Source: Endomychus coccineus
Taxonomy: Eukaryota > Arthropoda > Insecta > Coleoptera > Endomychidae
Length of the DNA stretch: 64,000 nt
Direction: 5' to 3'
Assembly (NCBI GenBank): GCA_958510875.1
Contig: OY294067.1
Coordinates: forward strand, 200,200,524 to 200,264,523
Part shown: positions 11,694 through 23,014 of the stretch, piece after piece
How positions within the stretch are numbered: the stretch's first letter is position 1
Layout of the letters: each line of letters opens with the position of its first letter
Made by a program: the position numbers and the translations under genes
The notes under the pieces: generated by a model
What the model saw: only the letters and a program-made list of their open reading frames with translations
Told to the model about the DNA's origin: nothing
Databases searched by the model: none

Positions 11694-12335
11694 TATATCC
11701 AATCCAATTCCAAATTGATATTTTCAACCCCAAAAAAATTAATTTGATCAGGGGTAGGTGACTGATGGGGGTGTGATAACCAAAACACTTTCTTTACAAT
11801 AGGGCAGAAGCGATGAAATCACTTGCCCCAATTTGGGCAACGTAGCTTCGATTTGGGGAGATAACTCCATAACGGCTAAGCCAATTCGACCAAAAGTGTT
11901 ACCAAAGGCTACCTCGGTGTCTATTTAGTGAGGAAGGAGCTATGACTTGCTCTATCCGGGTTACGGTTGACTGAGAAAGTCAAGGGGCAAAATATGGGCA
12001 AAAATCAAAATTTGGGACAAACACTAAGGTATAGTAACAATTCTACCTCACGTAATAATCAATTTCTCAGTCAGATTTACGGTTAAAATCTTTCCGTCGA
12101 AAGTTTTTCAAATTTCCAAAATTTAAAAACCAACTCCCTAGGATGATCCGAAAACATGTTCGAAATGTCATGGTCTTGAAGCTTGTTTTTTTGTCTCACT
12201 ATATCCGAAATTTAATTCAAAACGGACCAGTTCAATTGCAATAAATAATTCAACTTTTCACCTTTTCGGAATAAAAATAAACAAATTTTCCCCTTGGTCT
12301 ATTTTCATAAGTCCTTGCTTGCGGGCGCCATTTTA
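11694..12335. other. 5' untranslated leader of the Gypsy element
   Basis: This lies between the gag ATG and the 5' LTR. On the minus strand, the sequence four bases after the LTR end reads tggcgcccgcaagcaagg, a plausible tRNA primer-binding site (tRNA-Lys type by its first eight bases). No other feature was seen. Confidence 0.45.
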
Positions 12336-12641
12336 TGACGAACCTTGTCACTTTTGCGGTAAACTGCTTTCTGCGGTAAAGTTCAAATCCTCGGGCACCA
12401 GATTTTTCTGAAGGTTTACACCTTCTTGAGGACTTCTGCTAGGGTCCCCACCACAAGGCTTGTCACTAGGCTATCTATAGATAGCCTTGTCCCTAGGGTA
12501 GCTACAGTGAAGTCTAACCAGGGTCCATTGGGCAGAAAACTGTAGGCTCCAATTACAATTGATACTTGGTTATAACTTAGCTCGTTTAAAGATGGAGCAG
12601 GAATAACTCAAACGAGGAATTCCAAATATTAAATATATACA
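12336..12641 (-). repeat. Gypsy LTR 2, left part (5' LTR, split)
   Basis: It matches LTR 1 from its tgacgttcc/tgacgaacc end up to ggaattccaaatattaaatatata. There the match breaks and the non-LTR retrotransposon begins. The rest of the LTR resumes at about 17942. Confidence 0.85.
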
Positions 12642-12644
12642 AAA

Positions 12645-12850
12645 ACGTTTGGTCGGCTCAACTTTTTCCAATGTTCAAGTCCGTGATAATAAAACCCCCA
12701 TACAGCGCGATTATCTCAAGCAAGTAGTATCGGAGTTAAACGGACGTCTGGCCAATGGAGAAAATAATCTTATTATTAAACACATAAATAATATTCCTTG
12801 TATTATAGATAATTCCACTGCAAAAAACTATCGACAAAACAACCAATTGA
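12645..12850 (+). pseudogene. non-LTR ORF1 C-terminal fragment
   Basis: The frame reads KRLVGSTFSNVQVRDNK, TPIQRDYLKQVVSELNGR and LIIKHINNIPCI. This is the type of C-terminal domain (nucleic-acid-binding, RRM-like) seen at the end of Jockey/CR1-clade ORF1 products. The 5' side is lost at the junction with the LTR at about 12641. Confidence 0.5.
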
Positions 12851-13289
12851 ATGATTATTTTTCTACACAAATCTTTCTTCGCTACACGCTAAATATAATG
12901 ATCTATGTCCTACAATTACTACTATGCAACCTATAGTCCGGTCAATCTAGACCAAAAAATGAGAGTGAAGGTACATAAAATCCCAACAAGCTGAAAATCA
13001 GTAAAATTGTTCGAAACATAATTATAAATAATATTTAAAAGTTCCCCATCATTCCCGTGTATGGAAAAAATTATATTCAAGGTCAAAGGTCAAAAAATGA
13101 CTTTTTCGCGATTTTCAGCAAAACGGTGAGTTTTATCATAAAAGTACCTCGGACAAAAATTGTAGATCATAAAATTATCTATAAAAAATGTATCAATACT
13201 TTTTTTCCTACGAGTCACCGTTTCTGAGATATAACGATTCAAAAAGTTATAAAAGTTATTATCGTCATAATATGCATGAGTACGCCACG

Positions 13290-13395
13290 TATATACATCT
13301 CTAGAGTTGTTATATATTATATATTATAATATATATATTATATATATTATATATATTATATATATCATATATATTATATATATTATATGTATATG
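13290..13395. repeat. AT-rich tatatatt microsatellite
   Basis: An imperfect (tatatatta)n tract lies directly before the nuclease frame. It seems to have replaced the N-terminal coding part of the nuclease ORF. Confidence 0.85.
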
Positions 13396-13397
13396 TT

Positions 13398-14234
13398 GTG
13401 TGGGATAGCGAAGATACATTCAACGTTATGTTAGAAAAATACGTTCAATATGTACGTCGACATTTTGGTTCCAGAGTTACTGTCGTATTTGATGGCTATG
13501 ATGATTGCACGAGAAATATCAAAGCTGCAGAACAACGTCGTCGAATTTTAGCAACATCTTCATCTTCTGATATTTTATTTGATGAACTTATGACAGTTCC
13601 AACCAGTCAACAGAAATTTCTTACAAATACTCACAACAAGTCTCGGTTTATTTCAATGTTGGAAGAAAAGTTTACTGCTGAAAATATATTGGTAAAACAA
13701 ACTAATAATGATGCTGATGTATTGATTATTGAAACAGCAATAGAGCAATTCAATTTGACAAATACAACTATTGTTGTTGGTGAAGATGTAGATTTACTCG
13801 TATTACTCACTGCTCGAACGCCAACTGAAAAAACTACTTTTTTCTTAAAACCAGGAAAAGCTCAACATCAATCAGATATATATTCATCAAAAAGTTTATC
13901 TACTTTTGTAAAGTGTCAAAATCATGTACTATTTTTACACGCAATAACTGGCTGTGATACGACATCTGCATTTTACAGGAGGGGTAAAACAGCAGTTTTC
14001 AAAATGTTTCAAAAACAAGATTTAGTTCAATGTGGTGAAATTTTTAAAAAGAGTAATTCAACTCAACAAGAAGTTATCACCAACGGCATCCGCTTTCTTC
14101 TTTCTATGTACGGAGCTCCTAAAAAAACCATCTGTTTAGATAAGCATCGATATGCATGTTTCGTTAAGAATACTAAACATAAAAAACAAGTTCAATTAGC
14201 TTGTCTTCCTCCAACCTCAGTTGCTGCTCATTAA
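13398..14234 (+). pseudogene. PIN/FEN-like nuclease-fold protein, N-truncated
   Basis: A 278-residue frame shows the acidic pattern of the PIN/5'-nuclease fold: VTVVFDGYDD, then NNDADVLIIETA, VVGEDVDLLVLL and the strongly conserved-looking HAITGCDTTSAFY. The end, LACLPPTSVAAH, is followed by TAA where family members appear to continue into a tryptophan-containing linker. The start lies in an AT microsatellite, so the N-terminus is missing. A nuclease role is inferred from the fold pattern only; a transposase/recombinase function for the element is an attractive but unproven reading. The ORF is free of stops for 837 nt. Confidence 0.6.
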
Positions 14235-14664
14235 CATCTTTTTCGGGTATATTACCAAGTTCAAGTGTGGCTTGGTTATCAGCTAGACCCTACAGCCTAC
14301 AGACTGGGGTTGGAAGTTGGTCAACAATATATTACAGCCAGTTCAAACTTTACTCCCACCTGCGCCGGAAAAACTGCTGAACACAATTTTTTGCAACAGC
14401 AAAAAGGGATGCAGTGCTAAATGTGGTTGCAAAAAAGTCGGACTGTTTTGTTCTCTGGCATGCACAAATTGTCAAGGCCGGTCGTGCTCTAATGTTGAAT
14501 CACAAACAATGGAGGATTCGTTTGATTCCGACGAAGTGTCATGCGATACATCGCTATTGACTTGCATCCAAAATGAAGATGAAGAAGAAGCAGGAGAAGG
14601 AGAAGGAGAAGACGAACAAGAAGAAGAACAAGAAGAATTTGAAACTTACGAATCAGGCGAATGA
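14235..14664 (+). pseudogene. CXC-type cysteine cluster with acidic tail, frame-shifted continuation
   Basis: After the TAA at 14232-14234 the original frame continues FRVYYQVQVWLGYQLDP and then needs one frame change near 14300. From there it reads LQPVQTLLPPAPEKLLN, FCNSKKGCSAKCGCKK, GLFCSLACTNCQGRSC and a very acidic tail (EDEEEAGEGEGED...). The cysteine spacing (CxxxxGCxxxCxCxxxxxxCxxxCxxC) resembles CXC/Tesmin-like DNA-binding clusters. It is most simply the C-terminus of the nuclease protein, separated by one stop and one indel. Confidence 0.6.
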
Positions 14665-15189
14665 ACTTCACCACTTTTTTTTAATTTACATCGTTTTTAT
14701 CTTTTCCAATCTTTGAAAATTTCCGTTATTTTGCAATAGTTTCACATTAAACAGGGTCACAACTGACCCGTGGAGTAGGCCTACTGGGGAAACCACGTTA
14801 AAAAAAACGCGCTAAGTATACTATTTCATAGGTGGCGTGGAAACGTGTGCATATTATGACGATAACAAATTTTATAACTTTTTGAATCGTTATATCTCAG
14901 AAACGGTGGCTCGTAGGAAAAACAGTATCGATACATTTTTTATAGATAATCTTATGATCTACAATTTTTGTCCGAAGTACTCTTATGATAAAACTTACGG
15001 TTTTGCTGAAAATCGCGAAAAACTCATTTTCTTGACCTTTGACCTTGAATAAAATTTTTTCCATACACGGGAATGATGGGGAACTTTTAAATACTATTTA
15101 TAATTATGTTTTGAACAATTTTACGGATTTTCAGCTTGTTGGGATTTTATGCACCTTCGAATGTCTAAATTGACCGGACTACTAAATAC

Positions 15190-15819
15190 ATTTTAATAAC
15201 GGAAAGTTGGCTAAAACCAGCAATCCCAGACAGCTTAATTTCTTTTCCCGATTACACGCTATTTCGAACAGACAGATTGACACAAAAAGGAGGTGGTACA
15301 TGCATTTATTTAAAAGATGAAGCAGTCTCGGGCTTCGGAATTGAAGAACTTTGTCTCGATATTCCTGGCGTCGAATCAACATGGATTAAATTGTCTAGAA
15401 ATGAAATAACTTTAGTAATAGGCTGTATATACCGTCCAGGCACTACTACTATTGAGAACGACACCATTTTATATAACAATTTAGCTGATTTATCATCCCA
15501 CTTTTCAAACCTTATTATTATGGGAGACTTTAATTTTCCTGATTTAGATTGGCCAAACCCTGTCCCCAGCTCCACAAGTAATACCGAAACTCTTTTTTGT
15601 CAAATGCTCCTGGATTCTAATTTGTCTCAAATAGTTACAGAACATACAAGGTATAGAGAAGGACAAGCCTCATCTTTGCTGGATTACGTCCTAGTTTCTG
15701 ACGAAAATCTAGTAAATATCGATCAATATCTGCCACCAATAGGAAAGTTTGATCACGTAGTCATAACTTCTAAATTGCAAATCATCATTGAGCAACCAAA
15801 GCAACAAGATACGTTTTGA
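15190..15819 (+). pseudogene. non-LTR ORF2 apurinic-like endonuclease domain
   Basis: The frame begins upstream of the DNA element (FYTNLSSLHAKYNDL) and resumes here as ITESWLKP (catalytic E). It continues GGGTCIYLKD, IGCIYRPG, IMGDFNFPDLDWP (catalytic D and N) and LLDYVLVSD, ending shortly before the SDH-equivalent box, where KFDHVVI holds the final catalytic His. This is the EEP-fold endonuclease that nicks target DNA for target-primed reverse transcription. A frame change at about 15819 breaks it from the RT. Confidence 0.85.
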
Positions 15820-17208
15820 TTAATCATACGAAACTCAAAGAAATTTTAGAATCTGTAAGCTGGGAGACTGTTAGTAGTCAAATTTGCATCCATAAAGCTT
15901 GGGCCAATTTTGAAAATAGCTTCAATAATGCTATAGAGGGTAGCAAATTCATTTTGAAAAATAATGCTGAGAAACCTTGGATAAATAATGAATTACTAAA
16001 AAGAATTAAAAGAAAATAGCATTCATGGAAAAATTATAAAAGATCAGGTAGAAGTCAGGATTTCTCGGAGCACAAAACATTTTCCAACAGACTTTCATTA
16101 GACATTCATGAAGCTAGAATCAATTATGAGGAAAATATTGCCTCCGATGCTAACAAAAAACGTTTCTATAAATACATAAGATCGAACATGTCTGTTAAAG
16201 TTGGTATTCCTATGCTGAAAAAAATCCAATGGTACTTTTTGCAAAGACAGCAAAGAAGTTGCAGAGCTTTTGTCAGATACTTTCTCGGAAGTTTATACGG
16301 TTGAGAATACAATACAAATGCCAACTCTAAATATCAGTAGCCGAATTCTGAGCAATATATCAGATGTGGAATTCACTGAAGATATCGTCCTGGAAGCTCT
16401 TTCTAATTTTAATAACTCTTCTGCTCCGGGCATTGATAACATAACTCCACGTATATTAAAAGACACTGCAGCACTAGCAACTCCTCTGGCTTATCTAATG
16501 AGACAATCAGTGGACTCATCTCAGCTTCCAAAAACCTGTAGCCAATCTATAATCACACCTGTTTTTAATTTTAAAAGAGGTGACAAGTTTGACTCCAAAA
16601 ATTGTCGACCTGTTAGTCTGTTATCGGTACCTCTCAAGATCATGGAATCAATCCTTGTGAAAAAGTTAAGACCATTTCTGATGGATAACGGAATTATTTC
16701 GGATGTTCAGCATGGGTTTGTCCCAGGAAGATCGGTAATTTCTAACCTTTTAATGTGTTTAAACGACTGGACAAAATCTGTTGATGCAGGTATCCCCATG
16801 GATGTGATTTATTTGGATTTTGTACGGGCTTTTGACAAAGTGCCAATAAGAAGATTGTTTATGAAGCTTGAACATGTTGGAGTTCGTGGTAAACTGCTGC
16901 TGTGGATAAAGAATTATATATCTCAAAGAAGTTTTGCTGTTAAAATTGGAGACAAGCTGTCAAGTAGCAAGCGAGTAACAAGCGGAGTTCCCCAAGGATC
17001 AGTTCTTGGCCCGCTTTTATTCTTAGTCTACATTTATGATTTACCACTACATCTGAAGTTCAAATTATCTATGTTTGCTGATGATACAAAACTATATGCA
17101 AATCCCTTGACATGTCATAACATTTTACTAAAAGCTTTAAAAATCATTTCTGCCTGGTGTCAAACCTGGCAACTGCACCTAAATATAGACAAAATACTTA
17201 CTCTGTAG
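15816..17208 (+). pseudogene. non-LTR reverse transcriptase
   Basis: A linker region (15816-16019, then frame changes) leads into an RT of the Jockey/CR1 type. Blocks visible are SAPGIDNITPRIL, FNFKRGDKFDSKNCRPVSLL, HGFVPGRSVISNLL, DVIYLDFVRAFDKV (first catalytic D), TSGVPQGSVLGPLLF and the active box MFADDTKLY. The product would copy element RNA from the nicked target. A frame change at about 17190 separates it from the C-terminal part. RNase H is not visible. Confidence 0.88.
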
Positions 17209-17825
17209 ATGGAATTCAACTTAAGAAAGTGTCATCGCAGGTAGATCTTGGAGTAGTAATATCTTCTGATCTTAAATGGGATAAACATACAGTGGTGACT
17301 TCAAGGAAAGCAAACTTCGTTCTCTATTTGATCCGAAAAACCTTCAAATCTCCATCTCCTGAGACAATGTGTAAGCTTTTTAAAACATTTGTGCGGCCTA
17401 TACTCGAGTTCGCGTCACCATATTTTGTAAATGACATTGAGTTACTTGAGAAAACTCAACGCCGTGCAACAAAAGTCCCAAGACAAATGAGGAACTTATC
17501 ATATAATGAAATATTGAATGTTTACAAATTGCCGTCTCATCAGCAAAGACGTGTGCGGGGAGACTTATTAATTGTGTATAGAGCTATTTCTCAGCTTTTT
17601 AGTGTTGAACTCAGTTACATGTTACCAAGAAATTCGGATCCACGGTTGCGTGGCCACAGCAAGAAACTTAGTTATACGGGCTTCAGTACTTTACCTAGAC
17701 AGTTTTTTTGGTCTAACCGGGTAGTGTCCAAATGGAACAGCCTACCCGAAGAAACTGATAGTGCTCCTTCAGTTAACTCTTTTAAAAACCGTTTAGATAG
17801 TAATGTCTCTCTGTCAAATCTGTAA
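17209..17825 (+). pseudogene. non-LTR RT thumb and C-terminal region
   Basis: It continues from the RT with VDLGVVISSDLKWDKHT (the L-G-V-x-D-x-K-W block after the RT domain), VRPILEFASPYF, EKTQRRATK (Q-RRA motif) and a C-terminus rich in basic residues ending NVSLSNL. This order is standard for CR1/Jockey-clade ORF2 C-termini. The frame is offset from the RT by one shift but otherwise open for 617 nt. Confidence 0.82.
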
Positions 17826-17941
17826 ATTATTCTCGTTTTATTTAGCTTCAGTTATGCATATCTTACTTTTTTTTGGACTTTACAGGCTTTGGCCTCAGTC
17901 CTAGCGATTTTGTATAATAATAATAATAGTATAATAATAAT

Positions 17942-18982
17942 AATATTAATAATAAATACACTTCCAGAATAATCAATGGATGCAATTGAACGGTATATGA
18001 GACAAAAATCCACCCAGGTGAAAATGTAAGGACGCTCAATCGGTATGTACGATACGTTCGGTCTTTAATTCCTATTCAACGGTACGGAATCGGTTGATGA
18101 ATGATTTACATCTATCAATTTGAGGAAAACACGAATCAGGCAGGTCCTAGAAGAAATAACCGGTGTACGGTAATTATTCAGATAGCATTATTACTTGAAA
18201 TGTTCATAACACACCACGGAAATCAAAATATCGTAATGCCGGAAAATAAATATTAAGCCATCATCTACCTTATGTAAATTCACTACCACGGAACACCATT
18301 ATTAACACTTCTAGAGTGACACAATTCAAATTTCCAATCTTCAACTAACTTTTGAATAATACTAATCCACTTACTCTATAACGGTACTATTAATTAATTC
18401 TTAATTCGGATTAATAATCTATAATTATAATTATAAACATCAATGATAATAATAATCCCGATCTCTTGTCTGTCACTCTCTTTTTTATGTTTCGAAGTTC
18501 AGGTGAAGTCCGTACCACCAATTCCTTATTTCGTGCCGGGGCCCTTTCTACTTATGTCCCGCACAATGCTTGAAAGTGATGCTACTTCTTAGATTCGCGC
18601 TCATTATTCTCCGGTAGTTTCTCCCCGGCGCAGTAAACAAATGTTATCGGAGTTTTTTGATTGTACGCAGTTTTTACACATAAGGTTGTTCAAACTTTGA
18701 TGCGTTAATTCACCAGATCCCCGTTTTTGCAACATAAGTTAATCGGAATGAATGCAAATTTTTCAAGTGGGCATGAACGCACTAAGTGCGATTCATTTAT
18801 TGAAATAATTACACTTATTCAAAATTACGGAGATTGAGAAAAGTGACTATCACGGAATGCACATTCGGAGTTCACGCATATCTGTTGAAATAATGAACTG
18901 TTTAACCGGAGTTTACATGTAATATTCGAATTTCCTGCCTGATCTGAAATAAATGATATTTCAAAATTTAAGCTTCGCTACA
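17942..18982 (-). repeat. Gypsy LTR 2, right part (5' LTR, split)
   Basis: Homology to LTR 1 resumes at ttaataataaatacacttccagaat and runs to cttcgctaca at 18982, with scattered substitutions and small indels. Together with 12336-12641 it completes the 5' LTR around the nested insert. Confidence 0.85.
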
Positions 18983-19459
18983 TAATGTATAGTATTCTCA
19001 AGTTTTAGTTAGCTGATATGTGTACAAAACCTTTATCAGTGATTCAGGTTTTACCATATTTCAGTGAATTTGTTTCGAAAGATATGCACTGATGAAGAGT
19101 GTTGAAATACAAGCACACCTACTATATGTAAATCTATGGTTGTGTTCTAGTCGTTTATTCAATATTAGACTATCGTTGGAATACATGTTTATATGTTATC
19201 GTTGACAAAAGAAAAAAAAGACGTGTGGCGCTCGGGGACTGCCACGGTAAAGCTATTGCATAGCATTTTTTATCAACTCATGCAATTATAATTATTTATT
19301 TATTTTTTATTTTTGCAGTATTTTTTTTCCTTTGATATTAATTCAAGTTACACTTTTTGATCGTGGTGACCGATATGAAAACAAATTTTTTTCTTTTATT
19401 GAATAAATGAGAAGTTAATATCGTTTAAAATATTCTTATTATCTTACAATACATATAGG
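18983..19459. other. non-coding flank of the Gypsy element
   Basis: No gene is visible. A T-rich stretch (19295-19330) and an isolated sequence resembling the ends of many insect repeats (gcactgatgaagagtgttgaaatac, 19087-19111) are present. Confidence 0.35.
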
Positions 19460-20059
19460 TTATTCAAGAATTTTTATCATTGAAACTATAGGTTTACGGT
19501 AACTGAAATAAGAAACATAAGTTTGAGACTTGATATCCTCTAAATATCTGGAAAATACCGCGTCAATGGTAGTCCCATATTTTGTTGTGGTATCTTGTGG
19601 ATCATTATTCATTTTCAAATTCAATTTTTCCGAAAGAAAAGTTGTCAACCGCTCTGATTTTTCATCAGCGAAGTTGATGTTGAAATCGCCAGCCAAGATA
19701 AGTGGAAATTTATTGCCATTTGTCCCAAGTATTTTCGACCCTTCTTCAGTGTACTCCAGTAAAGTGCGATGAATGAAATGCTCTACCTCGTCCAATTTTG
19801 GATTCGGATAGATGTAAATTGCTACCATGACTATGTGTAGGCCATTTCTAAGTTTGCATAAGCACGCACAGATAACATTAACATCGCTAATGTGTTCAAT
19901 ATTTATTTCAATATTCGGAGTCATAATATTAGTAACATTATTATTATTTTGGTAAATAGCTACCCCACCTTTTGGAACAGTATCTACAACAGTATATATA
20001 CCTACATGCATACTCAACGCACGTGTGGCATTATAAAGATGTGATAGATACCTATACAC
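19460..20059 (-). pseudogene. Helentron-like endonuclease (EEP fold) fragment
   Basis: A 199-residue frame with an endonuclease/exonuclease/phosphatase core: PKGGVAIYQNN, DVNVICACLC, MVAIYIYP, FPLILAGDFNINF (catalytic D and N), TTKYGTTIDAVFS and the terminal YFSYRKPIVSMI, where the usual final SDH is replaced by YRKP. The catalytic E segment is lost with the N-terminus. Endonuclease domains of this particular type occur at the C-terminus of Helentron Rep/helicase proteins, which is my preferred origin. A diverged non-LTR endonuclease is the alternative. No helicase sequence or Helitron end was found next to it. Confidence 0.45.
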
Positions 20060-21364
20060 CTATATACTTTCTCACAAACAGGTGCTCACGTATTTGTCCG
20101 ATTTCGGAGCAGCTCGTCTCGATCCGTGCGAGCTTCGTACAGTCGTACCATATACATACACGTTAAGCGAACGCTCGGTCGAGCTACATGGTAGGCGGAG
20201 TGGGGGGTGTTAGGTTATTTTCGTTACCGAATTTCTTGATTCGGTCGCCGCGCTCAAAGCCCGCGATAAAAGCTATGCAATAGCTTAAAACTCGAGGAGT
20301 TATAATCGTATAATAGTGGCCTATACTGAGAGAAAAAATATTAACCATTATATTATGGTTGTATAATATTTATATAAATGTTATACACTATTGGCGCCAA
20401 ATAAAGTGTTTTTATGAGTATACAACAAGTTTTTCTGAAAATTTAATGAACCGTATAGCTTCTATTGAAATTTCTTCTTATATCATTTATATAACTAACT
20501 CCGATAAATTATTTACACTTGTAAATAAATATATAAATAGTTTGATACCTCAAATGTCGATTGTCTTATTTGAAATACAGTAACTAGCCACTATGGAACG
20601 TTATTTAACAGATATTCTGCTCAATTGTATACCAATAACACAGTTTGTATTATCTTCCCCAGAATTTATGTTTTAGATCTCTATATCAGTACCATTAGGT
20701 AATCGTGCCATGTTGTATTATGTCAAGTTGACAGGAATCTCGTGGTTATAGAACACATTTCATACCATATATAACCACTCGTTTATCTCCTATATACCTT
20801 CAAACCCCCGTTATGTAATAGTAAACAACTAGTTACATAGATAACTTATAGGCTCATGTTCTAACTGTCTCAGCAATTGCTTAAAAATACCTAGATACAA
20901 AATTTTATATCAAAATGAATGACTTATTATTAAAAAAAAATTAAATGTACATTTCAATAGAAATGTTTAGTTTTAAGATCATCATACGTCAATAAATTGT
21001 GCTTGGTCACTCAAAACTGATTATAAGAGGTAGTCGGGAAATCAATTGGAAAATTAAAAACTGTTTTCAAAGAGAAACTAAAATTTTTGAAAAAACAATA
21101 TATTTGTATTAAAAACAACTTTACATTAAAATGTTTATTCTCCATAGAAATAAAACTATACGTTAAGCTTACATATAACAATACAAATAATCTCAACAAT
21201 AAGTGTATTTAATACTTAAATCCCGGCACCTTTCTGCCATGAGTTAACAGGAACATTACAGCTGTAAAATATACTCTTACAGTATAATGTAAGTTTTAAT
21301 TTAACGTAATCCATCAAAATCCCAAGTGGGCAGAAATTGATCTTCAGTAATAATATAGATATTT
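20060..21364. other. gene-free stretch
   Basis: AT-rich sequence with short palindromes (for example around 20340-20390, attatggttgtataat). No coding similarity or RNA gene seen on either strand. Confidence 0.4.
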
Positions 21365-22504
21365 TTAAAGGGCGGAATATGTGCACGTCAATTCAGTTAA
21401 AATATGCGCATATATATGCATAGTTTCTCTTTGAAATATGCAACAATATGCATTTATTTGTCAAAATATGCAATTATATGCCTTGAATACAACATGGAAA
21501 AATGTTTCAAGTAAAATTAAAAGAAAAATATAATAGGTAAAATTTTTAACCTGAAATAGTATAAAATGCATTTATAACGATATATTCTTCAAAATTTTCC
21601 AATAAAAGTGTTTGCCTTCTGTCTGTAAAAATATGTTTGTACAAAGAAAAAGATCTTTCAACATCTACCGATGTGATCTGGCAATATTTTAATTTGGGTA
21701 GTAAGTTATAAGGCCAAGGTATTACTTCGTTGGATGGTTTAGTATCAAAAATATTTTTGACTCCCATTAAATACTTAAAGCCTCCATTCTTTCCCACAAT
21801 AACTTCGAGTTTACTTCTTACTTGATTTCCTACATCACCGGGAACTTTTTTGCATTTATCGGAAAAAGTTTCAACAATATTAATTGATTCTCTTAAACTC
21901 ATACTTTCTAACGAAGTTATTATATCTGGTATAAAACTAAAATTAACCTTAATAAAAACAAGTTCCTTAGCTAAATTTACATTTTTGAATACTACTTGAC
22001 TTTGCACTGCACACTGTGAATTGTCTTCTAAATCTAAAACTATGTCTTTAATGGCTTCAAAATGGTCTGCGTAGAATATCGCGGCCTTAATCCATGTTCC
22101 CCATCGAGTAATTACGGGCTCTGGAGGTGAACTAACTCCTGGCAATTCCTCTCTATAGATCTGCACTCTTAGAGGTGCTTTCAGAAACACTTTCTTTACA
22201 TTTGAAATTAATTTGTTCACCAAGGGATATGCTGTTACTTGGAAATTCCTAAACATCCAATAAATGCCGGGAATAAACCATATAATAATAAAATGGGTCC
22301 ATAAACCATATAATAATAAAACCTACCCACCTTTTAAATTATTTCAATTATCTGCAATGGTCGCACTCAATCTTTTGATAAAACGAAAAACATAAAAAAT
22401 ATGCACACAAATTTTATCTTTGCCGAAATATGCAATTTTTTATGAAATTTGTAAAAATATGCAAAATATGCAAATATATGCACTTTGCATATATTCCACC
22501 CTTT
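21365..22504 (-). mobile_element. hAT-family element, deleted
   Basis: Inverted ends aaagggcggaatatgtgca (left) and the complement of gcatatattccaccctt (right), with many atatgca motifs inside both ends. Flanks agatattt (21357-21364) and agatatta (22505-22512) match 7 of 8, consistent with an old 8-bp TSD. It contains the C-terminal half of a hAT transposase. The BEL/Pao element inserted directly beside its right end. Confidence 0.65.
21546..22256 (-). pseudogene. hAT transposase C-terminal half
   Basis: 236 residues. Features are RWGTWIKAAIFYADHF (the RWxTW motif at the end of the insertion domain), a long helical region, PWPYNLLPKLKYCQITSVDVERSFSLYK (the hAT dimerisation signature, V-x-x-ERSFS) and TDRRQTLLLENFEEYIVIN. 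The N-terminal BED finger and first catalytic residues are absent, since the sequence upstream of 22256 goes straight into the element end. It would have joined element ends as a dimer. The remaining frame is open, so the loss is a 5' deletion rather than decay. Confidence 0.75.
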
Positions 22505-22513
22505 AGATATTAC

Positions 22514-22681
22514 TGTAAAGTCTTGTGTCGCTGATTTAAGTGGACTGTATCTTCTTTATTGTCTTAGATCTTATTATTCAAAAAGATCTCGTTGTATGTA
22601 ATTTTTATTGTTTTCTCAATATAATTATGTGTCATAGAATATCCAACATCGAACTCTATCAAAATTATCGGATCCACAACA
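22514..22681 (-). repeat. BEL/Pao 3' LTR (shortened)
   Basis: TG...CA unit matching the 299-bp right LTR at 32032-32330 but lacking about 130 bp from its middle. It is flanked on the outside by attac (22509-22513), identical to the 5 bp after the right LTR. Confidence 0.9.
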
Positions 22682-22794
22682 TGCTCCCCACCTTGAAAGT
22701 AGTCACTTTCAATAAAAAGAAATAATACATATAAAAGAAATTATGTGAACAAAGAAATAACAATTTAAAAGTATGTGAATGCAGTAATTGAAGT

Positions 22795-23014
22795 TCAACA
22801 TTCTTCATCAGTGGGAAGTACACTAAATTTAACTATTGGCCGCTTCACAACACCATTCTTCGTTTTGACTGATACTACACGTATAGCGCCGTCGGTTCCA
22901 GGATGAATATTAATGATACGACCTAGTTTCCAAGATATAGGTGGTAGATTGTCTTCATGCAATACGACTAATGAACCTATTAATTGTTCAGGTACGTTGG
23001 AATATTGCCACTTC
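22795..23014 (-). pseudogene. BEL/Pao integrase C-terminal tail
   Basis: The last piece of the pol gene, separated from the rest by the non-LTR insertion. It reads KWQYSNVPEQLIGSLVV, DNLPPISWKLGRI, HPGTDGAIRVVSVKT and KRPIVKFSVLP before its stop. This corresponds to the terminal DUF5641-like domain that ends BEL/Pao integrases. Confidence 0.85.

Larger units (their letters stand above)
12934..15181 (+). mobile_element. long-TIR DNA element encoding a PIN/FEN-like nuclease and CXC cluster
   Basis: 2,248 bp with inverted arms of about 340 bp (12934-13275 against 14840-15181), starting TAGTCCGGTCAAT and ending in the complement. The arms are about 90% identical by eye. The flanks carry a 3-bp direct duplication, CTA, on each side. 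Excising the element plus one CTA restores the endonuclease frame of the host retrotransposon (from TTMQP into ITESWL), which proves the boundaries and the TSD length. Inside are a nuclease-like ORF and a cysteine/acidic ORF. It matches none of the superfamilies I can name by TIR plus TSD; the protein family is widespread in invertebrates but lacks an assigned function. Confidence 0.85.
12642..17945 (+). mobile_element. CR1/Jockey-like non-LTR retrotransposon, 5'-truncated and split
   Basis: The insert in Gypsy LTR 2 starts inside an ORF1 C-terminus, continues through an ORF2 (endonuclease plus RT) and ends in a (taa/ata)n-rich tail at about 17910-17945. A 2.25-kb DNA element at 12934-15181 interrupts the endonuclease. 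The coding frames contain several shifts, so this copy is inactive. Tail type and RT motifs suggest the Jockey/CR1 group. Confidence 0.8.
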
